From assembly GCF_045348435.1 (NCBI RefSeq), contig NZ_CP157484.1, forward strand, positions 806,001-870,000: DNA of 64,000 nt, in the 5' to 3' direction. Source of the DNA: Alsobacter sp045348435 (GTDB lineage Bacteria > Pseudomonadota > Alphaproteobacteria > Rhizobiales > Beijerinckiaceae). A program made the position numbers and the translations under genes. Numbering within the stretch: the stretch's first letter is position 1; each line of letters starts with the position of its first letter. Under the pieces are notes generated by a model. That model was given only the letters and a program-made list of their open reading frames with translations, did no database searches and was not told the DNA's origin. This document shows positions 1 through 7,072 of the stretch, one piece after another.

Positions 1-214
1 GCGTCAGCTCCGGCGAGCGGAACGCGCGCCACCACGCGACGTTCGCCGGCGCTCCGCCGGGCGAGCCCTTCGCGGCCTTGAAGTTCGACGGCGGCGCGAT
101 CGAGGCGTCCGGTTTCTCGATGGGCAGGCAGCCGGCGAGCGCGAGCGCGGTCGCGCCCATGAGGGCCGCGAGCCTGCGCCCAACGGGGCGTCTGGGGGAA
201 GGCGGAGGCGTCAA
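1..214 (-). CDS. RND-type efflux outer membrane lipoprotein (NodT/OprM family), N-terminal fragment
   Basis: The gene runs off the left edge; only about 71 N-terminal residues are visible. A basic n-region (RRPVGRR) leads into a hydrophobic stretch ending in the lipobox LAGC, so this is a lipoprotein anchored at the new N-terminal cysteine. The downstream WWRAFRSPEL matches the conserved tryptophan-rich start of the mature outer membrane factors that form the exit channel of RND pumps. I place the start at TTG (214-212): it is preceded by AGGA seven bases upstream, and the only nearby ATG (160) would remove the basic n-region. Family identity is inferred from the N-terminus alone. It is divergent from nasT and probably unrelated to nitrate use. 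Confidence 0.65.
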   Translation of the reverse strand, partial: MTPPPSPRRPVGRRLAALMGATALALAGCLPIEKPDASIAPPSNFKAAKGSPGGAPANVAWWRAFRSPELT

Positions 215-242
215 GCCGGATCCTAGCCGCGATGCGAAGAAG

Positions 243-280
243 GCGGACCGCCGGGGTCCGCTCCGACTCGATCAGAGTCG
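243..280 (+). promoter_or_regulatory. Tandem hairpins upstream of nasT
   Basis: Two perfect stem-loops lie side by side in the 201-base gap between the divergent lipoprotein and nasT: GCGGACC/GGTCCGC with a five-base loop (243-261), and CGACTC/GAGTCG with loop GATCA (264-280). NasT-type antiterminators act on paired hairpins, so autoregulation of nasST is possible. The loops do not fit the ANTAR hexaloop pattern, and no terminator follows. I see no clear promoter in the rest of the gap. Confidence 0.3.
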
Positions 281-415
281 CGCCTGCAAGACTATGGGAT
301 AGCGGCGAAAGAAGGGACTCGGCCAGTCATGCGCGCAGCCGCCGCGGGACGCGGCCGCCGGAGCTGGCGCCAACCTTGCGTGAACCGCCCCAGAGTTGCG
401 GAACGCCGTTCATCC

Positions 416-1000
416 ATGCCCAAGCCCACCCGGATCGTCATCATCGACCAGAGCCCCGTCCGGCGCGCCATCCTGGCGGAGGGCCTCCACGAGGCGGGCT
501 TTTCGGATGTGATCCATCTGGAGGGCACGGACCGGATCATGGACCGGATCGTGGCGGCCGAGCCCGACATCATCGTCATCGACCTGGAGAGCCCCAGCCG
601 CGACGTGCTGGAGCAGATGTTCCAGGTGAGCCGCGCCGTGCCGCGGCCGGTCGCCATGTTCGTCGACCAGTCCGACACCTCCATGATCAACGCCGCTATC
701 GACGCCGGCGTCTCCGCCTATGTGGTGGACGGGCTGCGCAAGGACCGGGTGAAGCCGATCCTCGACATGTGCATCAGCCGCTTCAACGCCTTCGCGCGCC
801 TCAAGGACGAGCTGGAGCAGGCGAAGTCGCAGCTGGCCGACCGCAAGGTGATCGACCGCGCCAAGGGCATCCTGATGAAGGCCAAGGGCGTCACCGAGGA
901 GGAGGCCTACGCGCTGCTGCGCAGGACCGCCATGAACGAGAAGAAGAAGGTCGCCGAGATCGCCCAGTCGGTGGTCACGGCGGCGGAGCTGCTGCGATGA
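416..1000 (+). CDS. nasT: NasT, ANTAR-domain nitrate/nitrite antitermination regulator
   Basis: 194 residues. An N-terminal receiver-like domain (about 1-120, aspartates at D11 and D56) is followed by a coiled segment and a C-terminal ANTAR RNA-binding domain (about 135-190, containing DRAKGILM and TEEEAYALLR). The usual receiver lysine is absent (AYVVDGL), as expected of a protein controlled by binding to NasS rather than by phosphorylation. In the known system, nitrate releases NasT from NasS, and NasT then binds leader RNA hairpins and prevents termination upstream of nitrate genes. The ATG at 416 is chosen because the protein then starts directly with the receiver fold. Its last codons overlap nasS by four bases (ATGA), so the two are translationally coupled. 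Confidence 0.92.
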   Translation: MPKPTRIVIIDQSPVRRAILAEGLHEAGFSDVIHLEGTDRIMDRIVAAEPDIIVIDLESPSRDVLEQMFQVSRAVPRPVAMFVDQSDTSMINAAIDAGVSAYVVDGLRKDRVKPILDMCISRFNAFARLKDELEQAKSQLADRKVIDRAKGILMKAKGVTEEEAYALLRRTAMNEKKKVAEIAQSVVTAAELLR

Positions 1001-2046
1001 GCGCGCGCCTGCGCATCGGCTATATCCCGCTGGTGGACGCGACCTTGCTGCTCGCGGCCGAGCGGTTCGGCTTCGCGGCCGCCGAAGGCCTGGAGCTCGA
1101 ACTCGTCCCGGAGGTGTCCTGGGCCAATATCCGCGACAAGCTCAATCTTGGGATCCTCGACGCCGCCCACATGCTGGCGCCCTCGGCCATCGCGGCGAGC
1201 CTGGGGCTGGGGCAGGTGAAATCGGCGCTGGTCGCCCCCGTCGCGCTGAACCTGAACGGCAACGCCATTACGATCTCCACCTCGCTGCGGGCCGAGATGG
1301 ACGACCTGCTGGACGGCGATCCCGCGGACCCCGCCGTCACGGCGGCCGCGCTGGGGCGCATCGCGCGCGGGCGGCTGCGCAACGGCCTGCCGCAGATCAC
1401 GCTCGGCCATGTGTTTCCGTTCTCGACGCACCACTACCAGCTGCGGCTCTGGCTGCGCTCGGGCGGCGTCGACCCGGACCAGGACGTCAACCTCGTCGTG
1501 CTGCCTCCGCCCTTCATGGCGGACAGCCTCAAAAATGGGCAGCTGGAGGGCTTCTGCGTGGGAGCGCCCTGGAACAGCATCGCGGTGGCGTCCGGCCACG
1601 CCGTCATGCTGCATCTGGGCTGCGACATCGTCCCCGACGCGCCCGAGAAGGTGCTGGCGCTGCGCGCCGAGTGGCAGGCCCGTCACGCCGAGCCGACCGC
1701 CAGGCTGATCCGCGCGGTGCGGCGCAGCGCTCAATGGCTGACCCAGCCGGATTCGAAGCGGCCGGCCGCCTCCATGCTGGCCGACACCGGCCTGTTCGGC
1801 GCCTCTGAGGAGCTGCTGCTGGCCATTCTGCGCGGATCGCTGGTCACCTCGCCCGGCGCCGATCCCCGTCCTGCTCCCGACTATATCCGCCTCGGACCCG
1901 AAACGCTCGCGCCCGACCCGGCTCACGCCGCCTGGCTGGTCGACCGCATGGCGGAGGCCGGGCAGCTGGCGAACGCGCGGGAGGCGCGGGAGATGGCGGC
2001 CGCGACCTATCGCCCGGACCTGTTCGCAGCCGCAACGGCGGGATGA
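997..2046 (+). CDS. nasS: NasS, cytoplasmic nitrate sensor related to NrtA
   Basis: 349 residues, homologous along its length to the NrtA/CmpA periplasmic nitrate-binding proteins: shared stretches include IGYIPL near the start and GGVDPDQDV and FCVGAPWN in the middle. It has no signal peptide and starts straight into the binding fold (MSARLRIGYIPL). That combination defines NasS, the soluble partner that sequesters NasT until nitrate or nitrite binds. The start ATG lies inside the nasT stop (ATGA). The gene ends about 150 bases before a sigma54-like promoter that opens the nrt/nas operon, the likely target of the pair. Confidence 0.9.
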   Translation: MSARLRIGYIPLVDATLLLAAERFGFAAAEGLELELVPEVSWANIRDKLNLGILDAAHMLAPSAIAASLGLGQVKSALVAPVALNLNGNAITISTSLRAEMDDLLDGDPADPAVTAAALGRIARGRLRNGLPQITLGHVFPFSTHHYQLRLWLRSGGVDPDQDVNLVVLPPPFMADSLKNGQLEGFCVGAPWNSIAVASGHAVMLHLGCDIVPDAPEKVLALRAEWQARHAEPTARLIRAVRRSAQWLTQPDSKRPAASMLADTGLFGASEELLLAILRGSLVTSPGADPRPAPDYIRLGPETLAPDPAHAAWLVDRMAEAGQLANAREAREMAAATYRPDLFAAATAG

Positions 2047-2194
2047 GCCGTCACTCTCCTTATTGCAGTGCACAACAATTCAGCGAAAGCGTGCTCAGCG
2101 AGGCAGCGTTCGGATCCCGGTGAATCTCCTCATGAAGCGCAGCTCGCAGCATCAAGTCGTTCCAGAATCGATGCTTTCACCGGGCTTCTCCCAC

Positions 2195-2210
2195 TTGGCA
2201 CGCCGCTTGT
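2195..2210 (+). promoter_or_regulatory. Sigma54-type promoter of the nitrate assimilation operon
   Basis: The sequence TTGGCACGCCGCTTGT matches the sigma54 consensus (TGGCACG-N4-TTGC) with one change, GT instead of GC at -12, and keeps the invariant ten-base spacing after GG. The start of transcription would be at about 2221-2223, exactly where the first leader hairpin begins. This implies NtrC-type control by nitrogen status; I could not recognise a clean NtrC site upstream. Confidence 0.6.
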
Positions 2211-2220
2211 ATCCATAAGC

Positions 2221-2266
2221 TCAAAGCCGCCAACGCCGACGGTTTGATCAGAGGCCCTCGCGGGCC
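2221..2266 (+). promoter_or_regulatory. Candidate ANTAR (NasT-binding) leader RNA, two stem-loops
   Basis: Two stem-loops sit between the predicted transcription start and the terminator. The first (2221-2247) pairs TCAAA and CCG with CGG and TTTGA, with one bulged G and one C-A mismatch near the loop; its hexaloop is AACGCC, with A at position 1 and G at position 4 as in ANTAR target hairpins. The second (2253-2266) is GGCC/GGCC around CTCGCG, with G at position 4 but C at position 1, and it can also close as GGCCC/GGGCC. Position and first loop support a NasT-responsive antiterminator; the second loop is a poorer fit. Confidence 0.55.
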
Positions 2267-2273
2267 GCCCAGC

Positions 2274-2329
2274 AGCGCCGCTGACCAGCCTTCCCGGCCA
2301 ATCGGGGAGGGCTCGTCAGCGGCGCTTTT
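2274..2329 (+). terminator. Intrinsic terminator in the nrtA leader (attenuator)
   Basis: A perfect 12-base inverted repeat, AGCGCCGCTGAC (2274-2285) with GTCAGCGGCGCT (2315-2326), encloses a second pairing (AGCC/GGCT and TCCC/GGGA). It runs into TTTT and then CGTTT. It lies 20 bases before the nrtA start and after the candidate NasT-binding hairpins. Its likely role is to stop transcription in the absence of nitrate. Confidence 0.85.
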
Positions 2330-2348
2330 CGTTTCAGCGGAGCCGAGC

Positions 2349-3674
2349 ATGTCCGAGCGCAAGACCCCCGAACCGATCACCGCCGGCGTTAGCCGCCGCT
2401 CGTTGCTCCTGCGCGGCGGAAGCGCGCTGGGCGCATCGGCGCTGCTGAGCGCGGTCGGGATCAGCCTGCCGGGCGGCGCCTTCGCGCAGGCGGCGGGACC
2501 GGAAGTCACCGGCGTCAAGCTTGGCTACATCGCGCTCACGGACGCCGCGCCGCTGATCGTCGCCAAGGAGAAGGGCCTCTTCGCCAAGCACGGCATGCCG
2601 GACGTCGACGTCGCCAAGCAGGCGTCGTGGGGCGCGACGCGCGACAACCTCGTGCTCGGCGGCGCGGCCAACGGCATCGACGGCGCTCACATCCTGACGC
2701 CGCTGCCCTACCTGATGTCGGCCGGCAAGGTGACGCAGAACAACGTCCCGGTGCCGATGGTGATCCTGGCCCGCCTCAACCTCGACTGCCAGGGCCTGTC
2801 CGTCTCCAACGAGTACAAGGACCTCAAGGTCGGCCTCGACGCCTCGCCGCTGAAAGCCGCCTTTGAGAAAAAGAAGGCCGACGGCAAGGACGCGAAGGTC
2901 GCGATGACCTTCCCGGGCGGCACGCATGATCTCTGGATCCGCTACTGGCTCGCCGCCGGCGGCGTGGATCCCGACAAGGACGTCTCCACCATCGTGGTGC
3001 CGCCGCCCCAGATGGTCGCCAACATGAAGGTCGGCAACATGGACGCCTTCTGCGTGGGCGAGCCGTGGAACGAGCAACTCGTGAACCAAGGCATCGGCTT
3101 CACGGCGGCGACCACCGGCGAACTCTGGAAGGGCCACCCCGAGAAGGCCCTCGGCATGCGGGCCGACTGGGTCGAAAAGAACCCGAAGGCGACGCGCGCC
3201 CTGCTGATGGCCGTCATGGAGGCCCAGCAGTGGTGCGAGGCCATGGCCAACAAGGACGAGCTCTCGCAGATCCTCGGGCGTCGCCAGTGGTTCAACGTGC
3301 CGCCCGCCGACGTGCTCGGCCGCCTCAAGGGCGACGTGAACTACGGCAACGGCCGGGTCGCGAAGGCTACCGACCTCTACATGAAGTTCTGGGCCGGCCA
3401 CGCCTCCTATCCGTTCAAGTCGCACGACGCCTGGTTCCTCGCCGAGAACGTGCGCTGGGGCAAGTTCGAGCCCACCACCGACATCAAGGCCATGGTCGCC
3501 AAGGTGAACCGCGAGGACCTGTGGCGCGACGCCGCCCAGACGCTCGGCGTCGCGGCCGCCGACATTCCGGCCAGCGCCTCGCGCGGAAAAGAGACCTTCT
3601 TCGACGGCAAGGTTTTCGACCCCGAAAACCCCTCCGCCTACCTCGCCAGCCTCGGCATCAAGCGCGTGGCTTGA
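2349..3674 (+). CDS. nrtA: NrtA, nitrate ABC transporter substrate-binding protein
   Basis: 441 residues. The N-terminus carries a twin-arginine signal (SRRSLLLRGG, then a hydrophobic stretch and AFAQA), so the protein is exported folded. The mature part has the NrtA/CmpA fold with landmarks LGYIALTDAAP, GGVDPDKDV and FCVGEPWNEQ. It captures nitrate (possibly nitrite) in the periplasm and delivers it to NrtB. ATG 2349 is chosen because it gives a complete Tat signal; an upstream in-frame start would lie inside the leader terminator. It is the first gene after the sigma54/attenuator leader. A 261-base gap with an inverted repeat separates it from nrtB, which may allow more binding protein than permease. 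Confidence 0.93.
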   Translation: MSERKTPEPITAGVSRRSLLLRGGSALGASALLSAVGISLPGGAFAQAAGPEVTGVKLGYIALTDAAPLIVAKEKGLFAKHGMPDVDVAKQASWGATRDNLVLGGAANGIDGAHILTPLPYLMSAGKVTQNNVPVPMVILARLNLDCQGLSVSNEYKDLKVGLDASPLKAAFEKKKADGKDAKVAMTFPGGTHDLWIRYWLAAGGVDPDKDVSTIVVPPPQMVANMKVGNMDAFCVGEPWNEQLVNQGIGFTAATTGELWKGHPEKALGMRADWVEKNPKATRALLMAVMEAQQWCEAMANKDELSQILGRRQWFNVPPADVLGRLKGDVNYGNGRVAKATDLYMKFWAGHASYPFKSHDAWFLAENVRWGKFEPTTDIKAMVAKVNREDLWRDAAQTLGVAAADIPASASRGKETFFDGKVFDPENPSAYLASLGIKRVA

Positions 3675-3734
3675 GGGACAGGCCGGCATGAGCGCTCCTG
3701 ATACCACGCCCCGCGTCAAGTCCTCCGCGCGTCA

Positions 3735-3864
3735 CCCCTCCCCCTTGTGGGGAGGGGCTGGGGGTGGGGGTCTCTCGATATCTGTCCAGTCCACTCGCGT
3801 GGGCGCCGACGGCCGGCGCCGGCGCGACCCCCACCCCTTACCCCTCCCCACACGGGGGAGGGGG
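3735..3864. repeat. Large inverted repeat between nrtA and nrtB
   Basis: Two arms of about 38 bases (3735-3772 and 3826-3864) are inverted, nearly identical copies of each other, made of C5/G5 blocks. Each arm is itself palindromic around TTGTGG or CACACG. The 53 bases between the arms include a palindromic GGCCGGCGCC core. This looks like a dispersed extragenic palindrome inserted between two operon genes and could stabilise the nrtA message or attenuate read-through. Confidence 0.75.
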
Positions 3865-3935
3865 ACGGCGGCGCCGGGCGCTTTCGTGGACATCTCCGAC
3901 CTTCCCCCCTCGCGCCGTTCCCGGGAGCACTGACC

Positions 3936-4847
3936 ATGGGTCTCGCACTTCTCAAGTCCGACGCCTCCGCGCAGGCGGCGGCGTCCAGCGCAAAACCGGC
4001 TGCAGCCGCCGCCGTGGTGGCGCTTGCGCCGCGTGGCAAGAGCCTCGTCGACCGGGTCCGCCCCGTTCTGCGCTGGATCGGCTTCAACGTCGTGCCGCCG
4101 CTGGTGACGCTCGCCGTCATGCTGCTAGTCTGGCAGATCCTGTGCGACAGGCCGGGCGCCACGCTCCCGGCCCCGACCGTGATCTGGAAGGAAGGGCGCG
4201 ACCTCATCATGTCGCCGTTCTTCGATCTGGGCAGCCAGGACATCGGCCTTGGCTGGCGCGTGCTGGTCTCCCTCCAGCGCGTCGCGATCGGGTTCGGGCT
4301 GGCGGCGATCGCCGGCATCCTGATGGGCTCGCTGATCGGCCAGTCCGAATGGGCCATGCGGGGCCTAGACCCCATCTTCCAGGTGCTCCGCACCGTGCCG
4401 CCGCTCGCCTGGCTGCCGATCGCCCTCGCGGCGTTCCGCGACAGCCGGCCGTCGGCGATCTTCGTGATCTTCATCACGGCGATCTGGCCGATCATCATCA
4501 ACACGGCGGTCGGCATCCGCAACATCCCGCAGGACTACCGCAACGTCGCGGCGGTGCTGCGGCTGAACTCCTTCGAGTTCTTCTGGACCATCATGCTGCC
4601 GTCGGCGGCGCCGTACATCTTCACGGGCCTTCGCATCGGCGTCGGCCTGTCCTGGCTCGCCATCGTGGCGGCCGAGATGCTCACCGGCGGCGTCGGCATC
4701 GGCTTCTTCATCTGGGACGCCTGGAACTCGTCCAGGTTGCCCGACATCATCGTCGCGCTCGCCTATATCGGCCTGGTCGGCTTCGCGCTGGACCGGCTGG
4801 TCGGCGCGCTCGGCTCCCTCGTCACCCGCGGTACGTCCGCCAGCTGA
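3936..4847 (+). CDS. nrtB: NrtB, nitrate ABC transporter permease
   Basis: 303 residues with about six membrane segments after an Ala-rich cytoplasmic N-terminus of about 45 residues. The region near residue 220-240 holds the coupling loop typical of the NrtB/SsuC/TauC permeases (YRNVAAVLRLNSFEFFWTIM, with the family Pro/Ala-rich stretch after it). It forms the inner membrane channel for nitrate with NrtA and the ATPase encoded 12 bases downstream. ATG 3936 is preferred because the reading frame upstream of it lies within the repeat element. Confidence 0.92.
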   Translation: MGLALLKSDASAQAAASSAKPAAAAAVVALAPRGKSLVDRVRPVLRWIGFNVVPPLVTLAVMLLVWQILCDRPGATLPAPTVIWKEGRDLIMSPFFDLGSQDIGLGWRVLVSLQRVAIGFGLAAIAGILMGSLIGQSEWAMRGLDPIFQVLRTVPPLAWLPIALAAFRDSRPSAIFVIFITAIWPIIINTAVGIRNIPQDYRNVAAVLRLNSFEFFWTIMLPSAAPYIFTGLRIGVGLSWLAIVAAEMLTGGVGIGFFIWDAWNSSRLPDIIVALAYIGLVGFALDRLVGALGSLVTRGTSAS

Positions 4848-4859
4848 GGAGCCGCCGCC

Positions 4860-5666
4860 ATGACCTCATCCGAGAAGCCCTACCTCAAGCTCGACCACGT
4901 CGGTAAAAGCTTCACCCGCGCGGGCGTCACCTCCGAGGTGCTGAAGGACGTCAGCCTGACGATCGACCGCAACGAGTTCGTGTCGATCATCGGCCATTCC
5001 GGCTGCGGCAAGTCCACGTTGCTGAACCTCGTGGCCGGCCTCACGCAGGTCTCCACCGGCGCGGTGCTGCTGGAAGAGCGCGAGGTCAACAGCCCCGGCC
5101 CGGACCGCGCCGTGGTGTTCCAGAACCACTCGCTGCTCCCCTGGCTGAGCGTCTACGCCAACGTCCGGCTCGGCGTCGACAAGGTGTTCGGCTCCACCAA
5201 GAACCGCGCCGAGCGGCATGACTGGACGATGCACAATCTGGAGCTCGTCCAGATGGCGCACGCCAAGGACAAGCGCCCCTCCGAGATCTCCGGCGGCATG
5301 AAGCAGCGCGTCGGCATCGCCCGCGCGCTCGCGATGGAGCCCAAGGTGCTGCTGCTGGACGAACCCTTCGGCGCGCTGGACGCGCTCACGCGGGCGCACT
5401 TGCAGGACTCGCTGATGCAGATCCACGCGTCGCTGGGCAACACCGTGATCATGATCACGCACGACGTGGACGAGGCCGTGCTGCTCTCCGATCGCATCGT
5501 GATGATGACCAACGGCCCCTCCGCCCGGATCGGCGAGGTGCTGACCGTGGAGCTGCCCCGCCCGCGCAAGCGGCTCGAAATGGCCGGCCACCCGACCTAC
5601 CTCAAGGCCCGCGAATCCGTTCTGCGCTTCCTCTACGAGCGCACCCGCTTCGTGGAAGCGGCGTGA
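4860..5666 (+). CDS. nrtD: NrtD-type nitrate ABC transporter ATP-binding protein
   Basis: 268 residues, a single ABC domain. Walker A is GHSGCGKST (about residue 45), the signature is SGGMKQRVGIARAL, Walker B is VLLLDEPFGALDA, and the H-loop is MITHDVDEAV. The tail ELPRPRKRLE is typical of the NrtD/SsuB/TauB group. Unlike cyanobacterial NrtC it has no fused C-terminal nitrate-binding domain. It powers NrtAB; nitrate sensing is presumably left to NasS. A palindromic repeat element follows before the reductase genes. Confidence 0.92.
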   Translation: MTSSEKPYLKLDHVGKSFTRAGVTSEVLKDVSLTIDRNEFVSIIGHSGCGKSTLLNLVAGLTQVSTGAVLLEEREVNSPGPDRAVVFQNHSLLPWLSVYANVRLGVDKVFGSTKNRAERHDWTMHNLELVQMAHAKDKRPSEISGGMKQRVGIARALAMEPKVLLLDEPFGALDALTRAHLQDSLMQIHASLGNTVIMITHDVDEAVLLSDRIVMMTNGPSARIGEVLTVELPRPRKRLEMAGHPTYLKARESVLRFLYERTRFVEAA

Positions 5667-5698
5667 TCGCGATGAACTTCATCGCTTCAAATATGACC

Positions 5699-5808
5699 GC
5701 CGTCATCCCCGGCGGCCTGCGCAGCAGGCCGGGAAGGGGATCCAGACATCTTCGAAGCCATGCTGCTGGATCCCCTTCCCGCGCCTGCGGCGCGCCGGGG
5801 ATGACGGC
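5699..5808. repeat. Dispersed inverted-repeat element (GTCATCCCCGG family), copy 1
   Basis: Left arm 5699-5745 begins CGTCATCCCCGG and ends GGGGATCCAG. Right arm 5766-5808 is its inverted copy, from CTGGATCCCC to CCGGGGATGACGG. Shared words recur at 47561, 48245 and 59591, so this is a dispersed family. It separates the transporter genes from the reductase genes without an obvious terminator. Confidence 0.85.
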
Positions 5809-5832
5809 GGAGAGCTTTGAGCGAGTGCGCCC

Positions 5833-7065
5833 ATGAGCGAGCCCCTCGTGGTCGTCGGCGCCGGCATGGTGGCGGCGCGTTTCGTGGAGGAGCTCTCCAC
5901 CCGGGCGCTCGGCCGCTACAGCATCCTCGTCGTCGGCGAGGAGCCGCGCCCGGCGTACAACCGCGTGCTGCTGTCGTCCCTGCTGGCCGACGAGATCGCG
6001 GACGCGGACCTGGAATTGAAGCCCGCCGCGTGGTGGCGGGCGAAGGGCGTCAGCACGCTGTTCGGCCGCGCCGTCACGGCGATCGACCGCGAGGCCAAGA
6101 CGATCAGCCTCAACGACGGCCGCACGCTTCCCTACGGCAAGCTCGTGCTGGCGACGGGCTCGCGACCCATCCGCCTGCCAAAGCCCGGCATGGACCTGCC
6201 GGGCGTCATCACGTTCCGCGACGTCGCCGACGTGGACGCCATGCGGGCCGCCGCCCGCCGGGGCTGCCGCGCGGTGGTGATCGGTGGCGGGCTGCTCGGC
6301 CTTGAAGCCGCCTACGGCCTCGCCAAGGCAGGCGTGCCGGTGACGCTGATCCACCTCATGGACCGCCTGATGGAGCGCCAGCTCGACACGCCAGCGGCTG
6401 CGCTGCTGGCCGACGCCATGCGCCGCAACGGCGTCGAGATCGTGCTGCAGGCCGACACCGCCCGGGTGATCGGAACCGAGCGCGCCGAATGCGTCGAACT
6501 CACGGACGGGCGCGTGCTGCCCGCCGAGCTCGTGGTCTGCGCCGTGGGCGTGCGCCCCAACGCCGACCTTGCCCGCGCGACGGGGCTCGACGTCGGCCGC
6601 GGCGTCCAGGTCAACGACGGCCTGATCGCGTCCGATCCCGCCATCCACGCCATCGGCGAATGCGCCGAGCATCGCGGCGCCTGCTACGGCCTCGTGGAGC
6701 CCGGCTACGAGATGGCGGCCGCGCTGGCGCGCCGGCTCTCCGGTGACGCCTGGGCGGCCTACGGGGGCTCGGTGCTGTCCACCAACCTCAAGGTCTCGGG
6801 CGTCCCGGTTTTCTCCGCCGGCGACTTCTCGGGCGGGGAGGGGACGCAGGACCTCGTGTTCACCGACGCGGCCGCCGGCGTCTACCGCCGCCTCGTGCTG
6901 AAGGGCTCCGCCGTGGTCGGCGCCGTGCTGGTCGGCGACGCCACGGACGCCCTCTGGTACCGCGACCTCATCCGCTCGAGCGAGAGCGTCGCCTCCATGC
7001 GCCGTTCGCTGGTCTTCGGCCGCGCCTTCTGCGCCGCGGCCGCCCCGCTCCTCGAAGCCGCCTGA
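5833..7065 (+). CDS. FAD-dependent pyridine nucleotide oxidoreductase, NirB N-domain-like
   Basis: 410 residues with two dinucleotide-binding folds: VVVGAGMVAARF at the N-terminus (FAD) and VVIGGGLLGLEAAYGLA near residue 150 (NAD(P)H). The catalytic core resembles the N-terminal half of NirB/NasB nitrite reductases and rubredoxin reductases (RPAYNRVLLSSLLA, ATGSRPI). A C-terminal domain of about 80 residues contains the NirB-like KVSGVPVFSAGDF. It lacks the Fe-S and siroheme parts of NirB, which here are the next gene. Its likely role is to pass electrons from NAD(P)H to the nitrite or nitrate reductase. An alternative is reduction of a small redox carrier. The exact partner is inference. Confidence 0.8.
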   Translation: MSEPLVVVGAGMVAARFVEELSTRALGRYSILVVGEEPRPAYNRVLLSSLLADEIADADLELKPAAWWRAKGVSTLFGRAVTAIDREAKTISLNDGRTLPYGKLVLATGSRPIRLPKPGMDLPGVITFRDVADVDAMRAAARRGCRAVVIGGGLLGLEAAYGLAKAGVPVTLIHLMDRLMERQLDTPAAALLADAMRRNGVEIVLQADTARVIGTERAECVELTDGRVLPAELVVCAVGVRPNADLARATGLDVGRGVQVNDGLIASDPAIHAIGECAEHRGACYGLVEPGYEMAAALARRLSGDAWAAYGGSVLSTNLKVSGVPVFSAGDFSGGEGTQDLVFTDAAAGVYRRLVLKGSAVVGAVLVGDATDALWYRDLIRSSESVASMRRSLVFGRAFCAAAAPLLEAA

Positions 7066-7072
7066 GGTCCCC

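Noticed and set aside
2060..2100. TGCAGTGCA and nearby GCAC...GTGC as an NtrC site
   Set aside because: Half-site spacing does not fit the NtrC consensus (17 bases between GCAC and GTGC).
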